DNA of 64,000 nucleotides from JACKII01 sp963807085 (GTDB lineage Bacteria > Pseudomonadota > Alphaproteobacteria > Bin95): assembly GCA_963807085.1 (NCBI GenBank), contig CAWEBB010000022.1, positions 1-64,000 on the forward strand, given 5' to 3'. Both the position numbers and the translations under genes were made by a program. This document shows, in pieces, positions 16,482-24,244 of this stretch (the first letter of the stretch is position 1; every line of letters begins with the position of its first letter). The notes beneath the pieces were generated by a model that was given only the letters and a program-made list of their open reading frames with translations, was not told where the DNA came from and did not search any database.

Positions 16482-17312
16482 TTAGTGCCGGCGCGCGGCT
16501 TCGAAGCCGTGCACCTGCTGCTCTTCGCTCTCGCGGAAGTTCTTGCGCCAGAGGATCGTGAAGCCGGCGTCGGTCAGAGTCTTGTAGAACGCGTTGACGT
16601 CGATCAGCGCCTCGTGCACTTCGCCGATGATTACATCCACGTCACGGATGCGCTCACCCAGGCCGTGGATCGCGTCCAGTTCGCTGCCCTCGATGTCTAG
16701 CTTCAAGAGGTCAATCCGGGCGATATTATGGGCGGCCATGTGATCGGCCAGCGTCACCACCTCGATCTGCTCGACCGGCGCGCCCTCCTCAGCGAGGCCT
16801 GGCAGCAGGGAATGCATGCCCGCGAATGCGCCATGCAGCAGGTTCATGGTATCGGTTTCGGCGCCGATGCCCTGGACGAATACCTTCGCCTTGGGAAAGC
16901 TCTCGAGGTTCCGCGAAAGGAAGCGGATATTCTCCTCTGCCGGTTCGAACACATGCATGGTGGCATCCGGGCAGTGCGCCAGGAACCAGACGGCGGAAAT
17001 GCCGACATTGCCACCCGCATCAATGATGGTTGCGTTAGCGGGCAGGCGGCTCTCCATCTTGTATTGCTGTTCGTGCAATATCTCTGCAATGATGAAGATA
17101 TCGCTGAGCCGCATGACGAAGGGCACGATACGGCCGGCGATCTTCAGGTTCAGGCTGACCTCGTCGTCATAACGCTCCGGCTGCGAGAGGCAGGCATAGA
17201 TATGCACCAGCGTCTTTCGCGTCTGCATATCCGCCGCGTAAGAGCAGACGAGATTCATCGCCTCCCCCGCACGGTAGAGCTTTTGCCCGATCAACCCGCC
17301 CAAGCCCGCCAT
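16482..17312 (-). CDS. FkbM-family SAM-dependent methyltransferase
   Basis: A 276-residue class I methyltransferase. Motif I is IIDAGGNVGISAVWFLA, acidic motif VFEPAEENIRFLSRNL, and the family signature IDLLKLDIEGSELDAI lies in the C-terminal half. FkbM enzymes O-methylate sugars or other hydroxyls, and in polysaccharide loci usually cap or decorate a sugar. The ATG at 17312 is preferred; a GTG at 17315 is also possible. It starts just after the stop of the upstream GT2 (17316) and is followed by another GT2, so it is embedded in one operon. Confidence 0.92.
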   Translation of the reverse strand: MAGLGGLIGQKLYRAGEAMNLVCSYAADMQTRKTLVHIYACLSQPERYDDEVSLNLKIAGRIVPFVMRLSDIFIIAEILHEQQYKMESRLPANATIIDAGGNVGISAVWFLAHCPDATMHVFEPAEENIRFLSRNLESFPKAKVFVQGIGAETDTMNLLHGAFAGMHSLLPGLAEEGAPVEQIEVVTLADHMAAHNIARIDLLKLDIEGSELDAIHGLGERIRDVDVIIGEVHEALIDVNAFYKTLTDAGFTILWRKNFRESEEQQVHGFEAARRH

Positions 17313-17315
17313 CAC

Positions 17316-18209
17316 CTAGCGCACCTTGCTGAGCGCGTTGCCGGGCCCGAGCAGCCCGCCAACGGCCTCTCCCAGCGCCCAGGAGCATACGAACGCCCCC
17401 TGCAGCGGCATGGACTTCATCAGCAGGCCGACGTGTTTTTTCTTGGAAACGATGCGCTGCACGGTGCGGTACAGCAACACCGGCGGCAGGGCGCACGCCG
17501 CCGCCGCGAAGTACAGCTTCTTCGACATAGGCTGGCCCGCCACGCGCGCGCCCGCGTAAGAGCGCGAATAGAGAAAGCGCTGCTCCATATATAGGCGGAA
17601 ACTGTAGTGCATCTTGTGGCCGACCATGATTTGCGGGCGCATCATCAGGATTATGCCGTCACGGCGCATGGCATCGTGCAAATTATTCTCCCATTTGCAT
17701 TCGGCCAAGACGTCCTTGTACCGGTCCAGCACTTCTTTCCGGTAAACGACATTGTTGCCCGGCACGCCTTCCGCCGGCCCTTCCGGGAGGGGCGGCAGCG
17801 AGCCGGAATACTCGCAGAGGAAGGCGCCCCAATCGACCAAGGTGTCGGTGGCGGCGTTCTCGATGCTGCCGGCGACCACGTCCTGGCCCGCCGCCAATTC
17901 GTCCAGCATGCGGCGGCCCCAATCGGGTGGCACCAGCACGTGGTCTTCGATGACGCCGACGAAGGGGGCCGAGGCGCGTTCGATGCCGATCATGCGCATG
18001 GCGGGAATGGTCGTATCTCCCGGGACGGGGAGCACGATGATCTCCGGGTATTCCCGCCGGAGATATTCGCACACATGATAGCCTAAACGGTCCACGACGA
18101 TAATTTCCGTCGTGACGTCGGCCATGGCCCGCAGCGCCTGCAGACAACCGTCCAAATCCCGGTAGCTGTTCACCGACGGGACAATAACGGAGAGATCGGC
18201 CCCACTCAT
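17316..18209 (-). CDS. Glycosyltransferase family 2
   Basis: A 297-residue GT-A enzyme starting MSGADLSVIVPSVNSYRDLDG. Features are IIVVDRLGYHVCEYLRRE, GVIEDHVLVPPDWG (acidic EDH at the DxD position), PGNNVVYRKEVLDRY and WENNLHDAMR. A C-terminal hydrophobic segment (AAAACALPPVLLYRTV) probably attaches it to the membrane. It is the first gene of the minus-strand set running down to the GT4. A gap of about 50 bases separates it from the Lin0512 pair upstream on the same strand. Confidence 0.88.
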   Translation of the reverse strand: MSGADLSVIVPSVNSYRDLDGCLQALRAMADVTTEIIVVDRLGYHVCEYLRREYPEIIVLPVPGDTTIPAMRMIGIERASAPFVGVIEDHVLVPPDWGRRMLDELAAGQDVVAGSIENAATDTLVDWGAFLCEYSGSLPPLPEGPAEGVPGNNVVYRKEVLDRYKDVLAECKWENNLHDAMRRDGIILMMRPQIMVGHKMHYSFRLYMEQRFLYSRSYAGARVAGQPMSKKLYFAAAACALPPVLLYRTVQRIVSKKKHVGLLMKSMPLQGAFVCSWALGEAVGGLLGPGNALSKVR

Positions 18210-18262
18210 TGCTCGCTCCTGTATCGCCGTTTCGTTTAGGTCTATCCGATCCCGAGAGGGGA

Positions 18263-18610
18263 TCAGGGCAGGTATACCTCGACCGCAGCGGTTGCGATGA
18301 TTGCCACGTCGCTTACCGCTCCGTCGCCAATGGCCTCGTCCGGCACGTCCAGCCCGCCCTTGACGGCGGAGACGGTCACCTTGCCGACCGGCAGGCTCGC
18401 CTTTACTTTGGCGGTATCGACCTTGGCCGGGTCTTGGACGCCGATGGTGACGTTGACGATCAGTTCGTCCTTGTCGATGCCGAGTGTCCTGATAAAGCTG
18501 AGAGAGCTGTGGTGCATCGCATCTTGCACCGCCCGCACCGCCGCTTTGGTATAGTCGCCGCCGTGCAGGTCGTTGCCGGCGCCGAGTTCCAGAATTGCGC
18601 GCTTGCTCAT
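18263..18610 (-). CDS. Lin0512-family protein, canonical copy
   Basis: A 115-residue protein of the Lin0512 family (function unknown). It carries the family's invariant GxGxDxHG motif at residues 10-17 (GAGNDLHG), followed by GDYTKAAVRAVQDAMHHSSL. The rest is a small alpha/beta protein with alternating hydrophobic strands (ELIVNVTIGV, VTVSAVKGGL, VAIIATAAVEVYL). The ATG overlaps the stop of the preceding paralogue by four bases, so the two are almost certainly co-translated and may form a heteromer. A catalytic or ligand role for the His in the motif is only an inference. Confidence 0.82.
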   Translation of the reverse strand: MSKRAILELGAGNDLHGGDYTKAAVRAVQDAMHHSSLSFIRTLGIDKDELIVNVTIGVQDPAKVDTAKVKASLPVGKVTVSAVKGGLDVPDEAIGDGAVSDVAIIATAAVEVYLP

Positions 18611-18960
18611 GCTTTGGCTCCTTCCGGCAGGTCCAGATAGACGACCGCCGCGGCGTGAGCCACCAGGGTTACATCGTCGCCATAACTCGGAATGGCGAGG
18701 CCGCCTTCGACCACCTCCACGGTGCCGGTGCCGTGTGGCAGTACCGCCAGCACCTGGGCTTTGTCGACAGTTTCGGGATTGGGTGCGCCGATGGTGACCG
18801 CCACCCGCATGGAATCGGTGTCCCTATCCAGAGCCTTTGCGATCGAGAGCGAGTTATGCCAAAGCGCATCCCTCAGCGCGCGCACCGCCACCTTTGTGCT
18901 GTCGCCGCCGCGAATATCGGTGCCCATACCGATTTCCAGAACCATTCGTTTCCAGGCCAT
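18607..18960 (-). CDS. Lin0512-family protein, variant copy
   Basis: A 117-residue paralogue of the next gene, starting MAWKRMVLEIGMGTDIRGG. The family motif GxGxDxHG reads GMGTDIRG here, so arginine (residue 17) replaces the otherwise invariant histidine. DSTKVAVRALRDALWHNSLS and strands VAVTIGAPNPETV and TVEVVEGGLAIP keep the family pattern. I chose this start because upstream in-frame residues are not conserved and the GGAAAT just upstream could serve as a ribosome site. It overlaps the canonical copy (ATGA). A regulatory or structural partner of the canonical subunit is plausible but unproven. Confidence 0.8.
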   Translation of the reverse strand: MAWKRMVLEIGMGTDIRGGDSTKVAVRALRDALWHNSLSIAKALDRDTDSMRVAVTIGAPNPETVDKAQVLAVLPHGTGTVEVVEGGLAIPSYGDDVTLVAHAAAVVYLDLPEGAKA

Positions 18961-19032
18961 TGGATTTCCTTTTTTCGCACTTTTATTTGCGCCGTTGACC
19001 GGCAACTCCGGCCCGGATGTCGGGCCGGACGG

Positions 19033-20127
19033 CTAATTTCGGCGCAATAGCTTCGCCTCTACCATACACCAGGCGAATGCTGCAGAGCTGTAGAGATAGT
19101 AGAACTGGTGGAACGCCAGGCCGAAAAGCGCGAAGACCGGACCACCATTACTAACCATGAACCGGAGAAATCGCCAGTTGGCCGCGACGATGGCGACGAG
19201 TAGCACCGCCGGCGCGGGCCAAAAGCCCGGAAAGACGATCAGCGCCAGCAGGCTGAGCACGAACATACCGGCCAGAATGGCCCGCACCCGCTCGCCGGAG
19301 CTGGTGTTCAGGTCGTCGGTCAGTCCCTCACGCGTGATCATCAGGCGTGACCAGGGTATGGCGCGCATGAAGATGTCCGTATGGATGACGTTGCGGACCG
19401 TCCAAACTTTCAAATGCTTGCCCAGCAGGCCGGGCAGCAACATGATCCGCCCTCCGGCGGCCCGCAGGCGGTAGCCGAGGTCGATGTCCTCGATCGAGGG
19501 GCGGGTGTAGGTTTCCACGTCGAAACCGTCGATCGCCAGAAATACCGCCTTGCGCACCGCTCCGCAGCCCGCCCAAAAGGTGGAAGACTCCTCCTTGCCG
19601 CGCTGGTGGTAGTAGCGGTGGGTCAGGTTCTTGTACTTGCTGATCCAGCTTTGGCCGCTGGGCGTTTCGTCGTAGGAGCCGAAAACGGCCGCCACCGACG
19701 GATCGTCGAAGGCCGGCAGAATGTGCGCTGCACCGCCCGGCCAGGCGATGACGTCGGAATCGACGAACCAGAGAATGTCGCCCTTAGCGTGCTGTGCCGC
19801 GAGATTGCGGGCAGCGCCCGGCCCGCCATTGACCGACGTCTGGATGACCGTCGCGCCCATTTCTTCGGCGACCTTGACCGTGTCGTCCGTAGATTGATCG
19901 TCGACGACCAACAATTCTGCGATTTCGCCCTCATGCAGCATATTCAAGAGCGGCGGCAAAACCAGCGGCATGTAGTGCGCCGCATTATAGGCCGGCATAA
20001 TCACGCTGATTTGCGAACGGACTGCACCCTCTACTTCCTGGAAGCGAGTCCTGCCCTCTGTCAGCGGAGAGCGGGCCACACTCTCTTCGACCGCCATCGG
20101 TGCCTGTCTCCCCCTTGCCGCGCCCAT
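19033..20127 (-). CDS. Glycosyltransferase family 2 with C-terminal membrane segments
   Basis: About 364 residues. The GT-A core begins QISVIMPAYNAAHYMPLVLP, with LLVVDDQSTDDTVKVA, WFVDSDVIAWPGG (DSD metal motif), FWAGCGAVRKAVFLAIDGFD and the acceptor-side SIEDIDLGYRLRAAG. Two or three hydrophobic spans follow (ILAGMFVLSLLALIVFPGFW, PAPAVLLVAIVAANW, FALFGLAFHQFYYLYSSAAFA). The protein resembles glycosyltransferases that add a sugar to a lipid or peptide carrier at the membrane. The start is uncertain: ATG 20127 or 20097, or GTG 20148. It follows the flavoprotein at 20152 closely on the same strand. Confidence 0.88.
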   Translation of the reverse strand: MGAARGRQAPMAVEESVARSPLTEGRTRFQEVEGAVRSQISVIMPAYNAAHYMPLVLPPLLNMLHEGEIAELLVVDDQSTDDTVKVAEEMGATVIQTSVNGGPGAARNLAAQHAKGDILWFVDSDVIAWPGGAAHILPAFDDPSVAAVFGSYDETPSGQSWISKYKNLTHRYYHQRGKEESSTFWAGCGAVRKAVFLAIDGFDVETYTRPSIEDIDLGYRLRAAGGRIMLLPGLLGKHLKVWTVRNVIHTDIFMRAIPWSRLMITREGLTDDLNTSSGERVRAILAGMFVLSLLALIVFPGFWPAPAVLLVAIVAANWRFLRFMVSNGGPVFALFGLAFHQFYYLYSSAAFAWCMVEAKLLRRN

Positions 20128-20151
20128 GGCGACCGCCGATCGGATCACGCC

Positions 20152-21738
20152 TCAGATTGTGCCACCGGGCAGATGAAGCGCCCAACTGGCAACAGCCATA
20201 GCCGCGCCGATCACCGAAGCGGCCCTGGCGTTGGTGGCGATGGCCCGATTGGAACTGGTGGGCTTGCTTTCTGTGGCCTTGTCCGCGGCTTTATCCTTGT
20301 CCGATACCTGGAATTCTTCATGGTACGAGCGTTCGACGTTGACATTCCAAACATCGTTTTTCGCCCCCAGGATATTCTCTGCCACCAGCATCGCCGTCAG
20401 CATGGAATGGTCCTGGTTATTATAGCGGTGCAACCCGTTCCGGCCGCAGGTATGGAAGTTTTCCAGCGACTTCAGCCAGCCCGCAATCGTGTCCACGCAT
20501 TCCTGATAATGCTCGTCATAGACGGGGTAGGCCTTCGGCTGCCGGATGATCGCGCCGTCGACCACGCTTTCCTCCGGTGCCAACCCCAGCTTGCCCAGCT
20601 CCTTGCCGGCAAGCGCCACCAGCTCGTCGCGGTTCATTTCCCAGAGCGGGTCGCCCACATTGCAGAAATATTCCATGCCGATCGAGGACTTGCTCTCATC
20701 CGGCACCATTTCCTTGGACCAGGCGCGGAAGTTCTGAATGCGGCCCACATTGATGTCCGGGCTGTGCACATACACCCAGTTGTCCGGGAACGGGTCCGGG
20801 TTGTCCAGGATCAGCGTGACGATCAGGAAGTCCCGATATTTGAGCTTGGCGCCGGCTTCCACCACTTCCGGCGGCGGGGGCGGATCGAATCGTTCGATCA
20901 GATCCCGCAACGCCATCGTATTGACGAAATGGTCGGCCTCTATCGTGCGCAGCGCACCGTCCGGTCCTTTGACCTCGACGGCCGTCACCCTGTTGCCGTC
21001 GCGCAGGATGCGCTCGACCGTGGTGCGCATATGCACTTCGCCGCCGTGATCCTCCAGGATTGACTGTACCGCTTCCCACATCATGCCCGGCCCGAGGCGC
21101 GGATAGTGGAACTCTTCGATCAGGCTGGTGGTATCGTTCGCCCCGCTAATCGAGTTCCAGATCGCCTTGAACAGCGACAGGTTCTTGATGCGTTGCGCGG
21201 CCCAGTCGGCCCGGATCTGGGTCGGTGGAATGCCCCAGACCTTTTCCGTGTAGCTCTTGAAAAAATGCTGATACAGCCGTTTGCCGAAGCGGTTGATTAC
21301 CCAATCTTCAAAGTTGTCTTCCGTCTTGCTGGGAAAGACGCGCCACTTTCCATAACTCATCACAATACGGACGGCTTCGATCAGGCCAATATTATAGAGA
21401 GCGTTGAAGAACTTCAGCGGATAGTCGAAAAACTTGCCCCGATAATATATGCGGCTGAGGCGCGGCACGACGATGAAGTCATCCTTCATGACCTCATGCC
21501 ACATTCGTTCGACTTCCGGCACTTTGGTGAAGAACCGGTGGCCGCCGATGTCGAAACGGAAGCCGTTGTGGCTTTCGGTTCGGGCGATGCCGCCGACGAT
21601 ATTGTTTGCCTCAAAGACGATCGGAATCATTTCCGACCCTAAACGATGCAGTTCATAGGCTGCCGTGAGTCCCGCCGGCCCACCACCAATAACCGCGACG
21701 GCACCGGCGGCACGGTCAAACTGATGATCTTGGGTCAT
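20152..21738 (-). CDS. FAD-dependent UGM/amine-oxidase-like protein 1
   Basis: A 528-residue flavoprotein. The dinucleotide motif VAVIGGGPAGLTAAYELHRL lies near residue 13-32, followed by GGIARTESHNGFRFDIGGHR and FFTKVPEVERMW. YPLKFFNALYNIG and the C-terminal NGLHRYNNQDHSMLTAMLVA resemble the protoporphyrinogen-oxidase/UDP-galactopyranose-mutase superfamily proteins found in polysaccharide loci. A hydrophobic tail (VIGAAMAVASWAL) may anchor it. It probably isomerises or oxidises a sugar or polyprenyl intermediate. It is paralogous to the protein at 24241-25665 on the other side of the divergent promoter region. Confidence 0.85.
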   Translation of the reverse strand: MTQDHQFDRAAGAVAVIGGGPAGLTAAYELHRLGSEMIPIVFEANNIVGGIARTESHNGFRFDIGGHRFFTKVPEVERMWHEVMKDDFIVVPRLSRIYYRGKFFDYPLKFFNALYNIGLIEAVRIVMSYGKWRVFPSKTEDNFEDWVINRFGKRLYQHFFKSYTEKVWGIPPTQIRADWAAQRIKNLSLFKAIWNSISGANDTTSLIEEFHYPRLGPGMMWEAVQSILEDHGGEVHMRTTVERILRDGNRVTAVEVKGPDGALRTIEADHFVNTMALRDLIERFDPPPPPEVVEAGAKLKYRDFLIVTLILDNPDPFPDNWVYVHSPDINVGRIQNFRAWSKEMVPDESKSSIGMEYFCNVGDPLWEMNRDELVALAGKELGKLGLAPEESVVDGAIIRQPKAYPVYDEHYQECVDTIAGWLKSLENFHTCGRNGLHRYNNQDHSMLTAMLVAENILGAKNDVWNVNVERSYHEEFQVSDKDKAADKATESKPTSSNRAIATNARAASVIGAAMAVASWALHLPGGTI

Positions 21739-22262
21739 GCCCGGATTGCCTCCGCTTTATTTCGATCACACCCTCTCACAGGATGCAGGTGGTTATATTG
21801 CATAAGAAGATGGATTCCTACTTAATTTCAGAGGCTGCATTAGATCGCCGCAGGGAGCGGCTCTTGCATGTGCAAGCACGATTTCCCTGTCATCCAAGCC
21901 TTTAGAGGGACTTAGAGTGCATACAGGGCTAAAAATGCTGCCGCAAAGTATATGGTACGAAATTGCCTTTCGCGAGAAACAACGCGTTTTAAATTGCCCG
22001 GCCCTAGTTGCACCAAGGTCGAGCGGGCATATCGGCAGAAATTAACTATTTCTATAAAGATTTCGCGCTATGCATGATTAGCGATAATGGCGCGACCGAA
22101 TGGACTGGGGCGATGTTCGCCGATGTTTCGCTGGCGCCGGGGGAAGTGATGAGGCAATTTACCGGCCGCGATAAAGCAGGAGAGAGGCTAGCCGTGCGAA
22201 ATCATGCCGTGCAGCCTGAACAAAAACACAGCTGGGCGGGTCACCGCGCAAGGCTAGGGACG
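21739..22262. other. Divergent intergenic region with a 14-bp palindrome
   Basis: About 520 bases between the flavoprotein (minus) and the prenyl GT2 (plus), clearly richer in A+T than the neighbours. CTTGCATGTGCAAG at 21863-21876 is a perfect palindrome (six-base arms, two-base centre). No convincing gene is present: a frame open from 22008 merely leads into the GT2. Promoters for both directions should lie here. Confidence 0.6.
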
Positions 22263-23147
22263 ATGACAACAAACAAAACAGAAGATCTGGACGGGCTTTC
22301 CTTGAGCGTGGTGATCCCGGCTTTCAACGAGGAAGGCGGTATCCACGAGACGATCGAGGAGGTTCAGGCGGCACTGGCGAACATGCCGATCGCAACCGAG
22401 ATCATCGTCGTCGACGACGGCTCGGAGGACGACACGCGCGGCGAGGCCACGCGCGCCGGCGCCCGCGTCGAGGTCAACCCGGTCAATGCCGGCTATGGCG
22501 CGGCGTTGAAGCGCGGCATCAGAGCCGCGAAGCACGAATATGTCGCCATTCTGGATGCGGACCGCACCTATCCGGCACGCTTTCTGCCCGGAATGCTGGC
22601 GCTGGCGCGGGAATTCGACATGGTGGTCGGCGATCGCGGGGCGGCGATGAACAATGTACCGCTGATGCGCCGGCCGGCCAAAAAGATCCTGAACCGGCTG
22701 GCCAGCTTTCTCGCGAAACGCAAGCTGAACGACATCAATTCCGGCATGCGCGTGTTCAAGCGGGACGAGCTGATCCCGTTCCTGCCGCTGCTGCCGTCCG
22801 GCTTTTCATTCACGACCACCATCACGCTTTGCATGGCCTGTTCCGATCGGCCGCTGGTGTACACGCCGATCGAATACCGGTCCCGGGTCGGCCGTTCCAA
22901 AATCCGTCCGGTCGATTTCGTGAACTTCATCATCTTGATGTTGCGGGTGATCACGCTGTTCAATCCGCTGCGGATTTTCCTGCCGGCAGGATTGGCATTC
23001 TTTGGGGTAGGCGTCGCGAAGCTCATATACGACATCACCCAGCACAACCTGTCGGAAACGGCTGTGTTCATGTTCCTGGCCGCGATCATGCTGTGGTCGC
23101 TCGGCCTGATCGCCGACATGATCTCGCGGCTGCATCTTAGGCCTTAA
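22263..23147 (+). CDS. Polyprenyl-phosphate glycosyltransferase (GT2, DPM-like)
   Basis: A 294-residue GT2 from MTTNKTEDLDGLSLSVVIPA. FNEEGGIHETIEEV, EIIVVDDGSEDDTRGEA, NAGYGAALKRGIRAA and AILDADRTYPARFLPGM are typical of dolichyl/polyprenyl-phosphate sugar transferases. Two C-terminal membrane helices (IFLPAGLAFFGVGVAKLIY, AVFMFLAAIMLWSLGLIADM) fit a lipid-phosphate acceptor. The start at 22263 has an AGGCTAGGGA upstream; a longer frame to 22008 has no family similarity. It leads a plus-strand operon with a flippase-like protein, a flavoprotein and a deacetylase. Confidence 0.9.
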   Translation: MTTNKTEDLDGLSLSVVIPAFNEEGGIHETIEEVQAALANMPIATEIIVVDDGSEDDTRGEATRAGARVEVNPVNAGYGAALKRGIRAAKHEYVAILDADRTYPARFLPGMLALAREFDMVVGDRGAAMNNVPLMRRPAKKILNRLASFLAKRKLNDINSGMRVFKRDELIPFLPLLPSGFSFTTTITLCMACSDRPLVYTPIEYRSRVGRSKIRPVDFVNFIILMLRVITLFNPLRIFLPAGLAFFGVGVAKLIYDITQHNLSETAVFMFLAAIMLWSLGLIADMISRLHLRP

Positions 23148-23161
23148 CGAGGGCGCGCCGG

Positions 23162-24244
23162 ATGTCCCGCGAGTCCGAACCGACACTGATCGGCCAGTTC
23201 CGCTTTTCCCGGGGGTGGCTGATCCGCATCCTGGCCTCGGTGGCGCTGTTAACCGTAACACTGTTGATGCTGCCCACCGACAAGGTGGCGGAGAGTATCG
23301 CCCAGTTGCGTTGGCCGCTGTTTCTGCTGGTGCTGGTCCTGTTCCTGGCGAGCCATGTGGCCGCGGCCGCCAAATGGTGGTTTCTGCTGGGGCGGACCAT
23401 CCGTTTCCGCTCCGCCGTCCGCGCCCATCTCGTCGGGTTGGCCGCCAATCTCTGCCTGCCGGGCGTCGCGGGCGGGGATGTGGTCCGCGCCGCCCTGGTA
23501 ATGCGCGAGATGGCCAATACCTCGCATCTGGTGACCGTGTCGCTGGCGGACCGGATCGTTGATACCGTCGCGCTCGCGCTGTTGGCCGGCCTTGGTCTGC
23601 TGCTGATCGGCGAGGATCTGCTGGCTGCCATCGGCCTGTTCCGGGTTTCGCGGACGCAAATCCTGCTGGTCGTCGGCCTGCCTGCCGTCGTCGCGCTGAG
23701 CGTGGGCTTTCTGTTGCTGCCCTGGGCGGCGCGCTTGTTGGCCAGATGGGTTGGGCAGAAACAGTTGGAGGGCGTGGTGCGAAACGCTGCGGTGGCGATC
23801 GGCGAGCTGGCGGAGCGGCGCAGCGCCTTGTTTCTGGCGCTGGTCGCATCGTTCGGCATCCAGGCCGGCCTGGTCGCACTGGCGATCGTGCTGGCCGCCG
23901 GGGTCGGTGTCGAAGCGCCCGTGGAAATCTGGTTCTTCGCCTGGCCGCTCGCGAAGATCCTGGCAATCGCCCCCATCAGCCTCGGCGGTATCGGCGTGCG
24001 CGAGGCCAGCCTCGCCGCATTAATGGCGCCGTTCGGAGCGGATGCAGCCGGTGTGGTCGCGGCCAGCCTCATCTGGCAGGGGGTGCTGTTCGCCGCCGGG
24101 GCCTTGGGCGCCGCTATGTGGGTTTTCACCTCGCGCAGCAACGCCCGGTGGGCACGCGGCCGCTCTGCCGAGCCCCTTTCCGAACCCTTTTCCGAACCAA
24201 TGCAGCCATCTCCCTATCCAAAGCAGAAAGCCCCGCAACGATGA
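23162..24244 (+). CDS. Flippase-like membrane protein (LPG_synthase_TM/UPF0104 family)
   Basis: A 360-residue polytopic protein with about seven or eight hydrophobic spans. Conserved features are HLVGLAANLCLPGVAGGDVV, VSLADRIVDTVALALL and ISLGGIGVREASLAALM, which are the signatures of the lysylphosphatidylglycerol-synthetase TM-region/AglD-like family. Members are implicated in moving polyprenyl-linked sugars or lipids across the membrane. It begins 15 bases after the GT2 and its stop overlaps the next ATG (ATGA). The context supports a role in flipping the GT2 product; direct evidence is absent. Confidence 0.88.
   Translation: MSRESEPTLIGQFRFSRGWLIRILASVALLTVTLLMLPTDKVAESIAQLRWPLFLLVLVLFLASHVAAAAKWWFLLGRTIRFRSAVRAHLVGLAANLCLPGVAGGDVVRAALVMREMANTSHLVTVSLADRIVDTVALALLAGLGLLLIGEDLLAAIGLFRVSRTQILLVVGLPAVVALSVGFLLLPWAARLLARWVGQKQLEGVVRNAAVAIGELAERRSALFLALVASFGIQAGLVALAIVLAAGVGVEAPVEIWFFAWPLAKILAIAPISLGGIGVREASLAALMAPFGADAAGVVAASLIWQGVLFAAGALGAAMWVFTSRSNARWARGRSAEPLSEPFSEPMQPSPYPKQKAPQR

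Noticed and set aside
19381..21063. Plus-strand open frame of about 560 codons
   Set aside because: Antisense to a clear GT2 and a clear flavoprotein; low-complexity translation and no recognisable motif.
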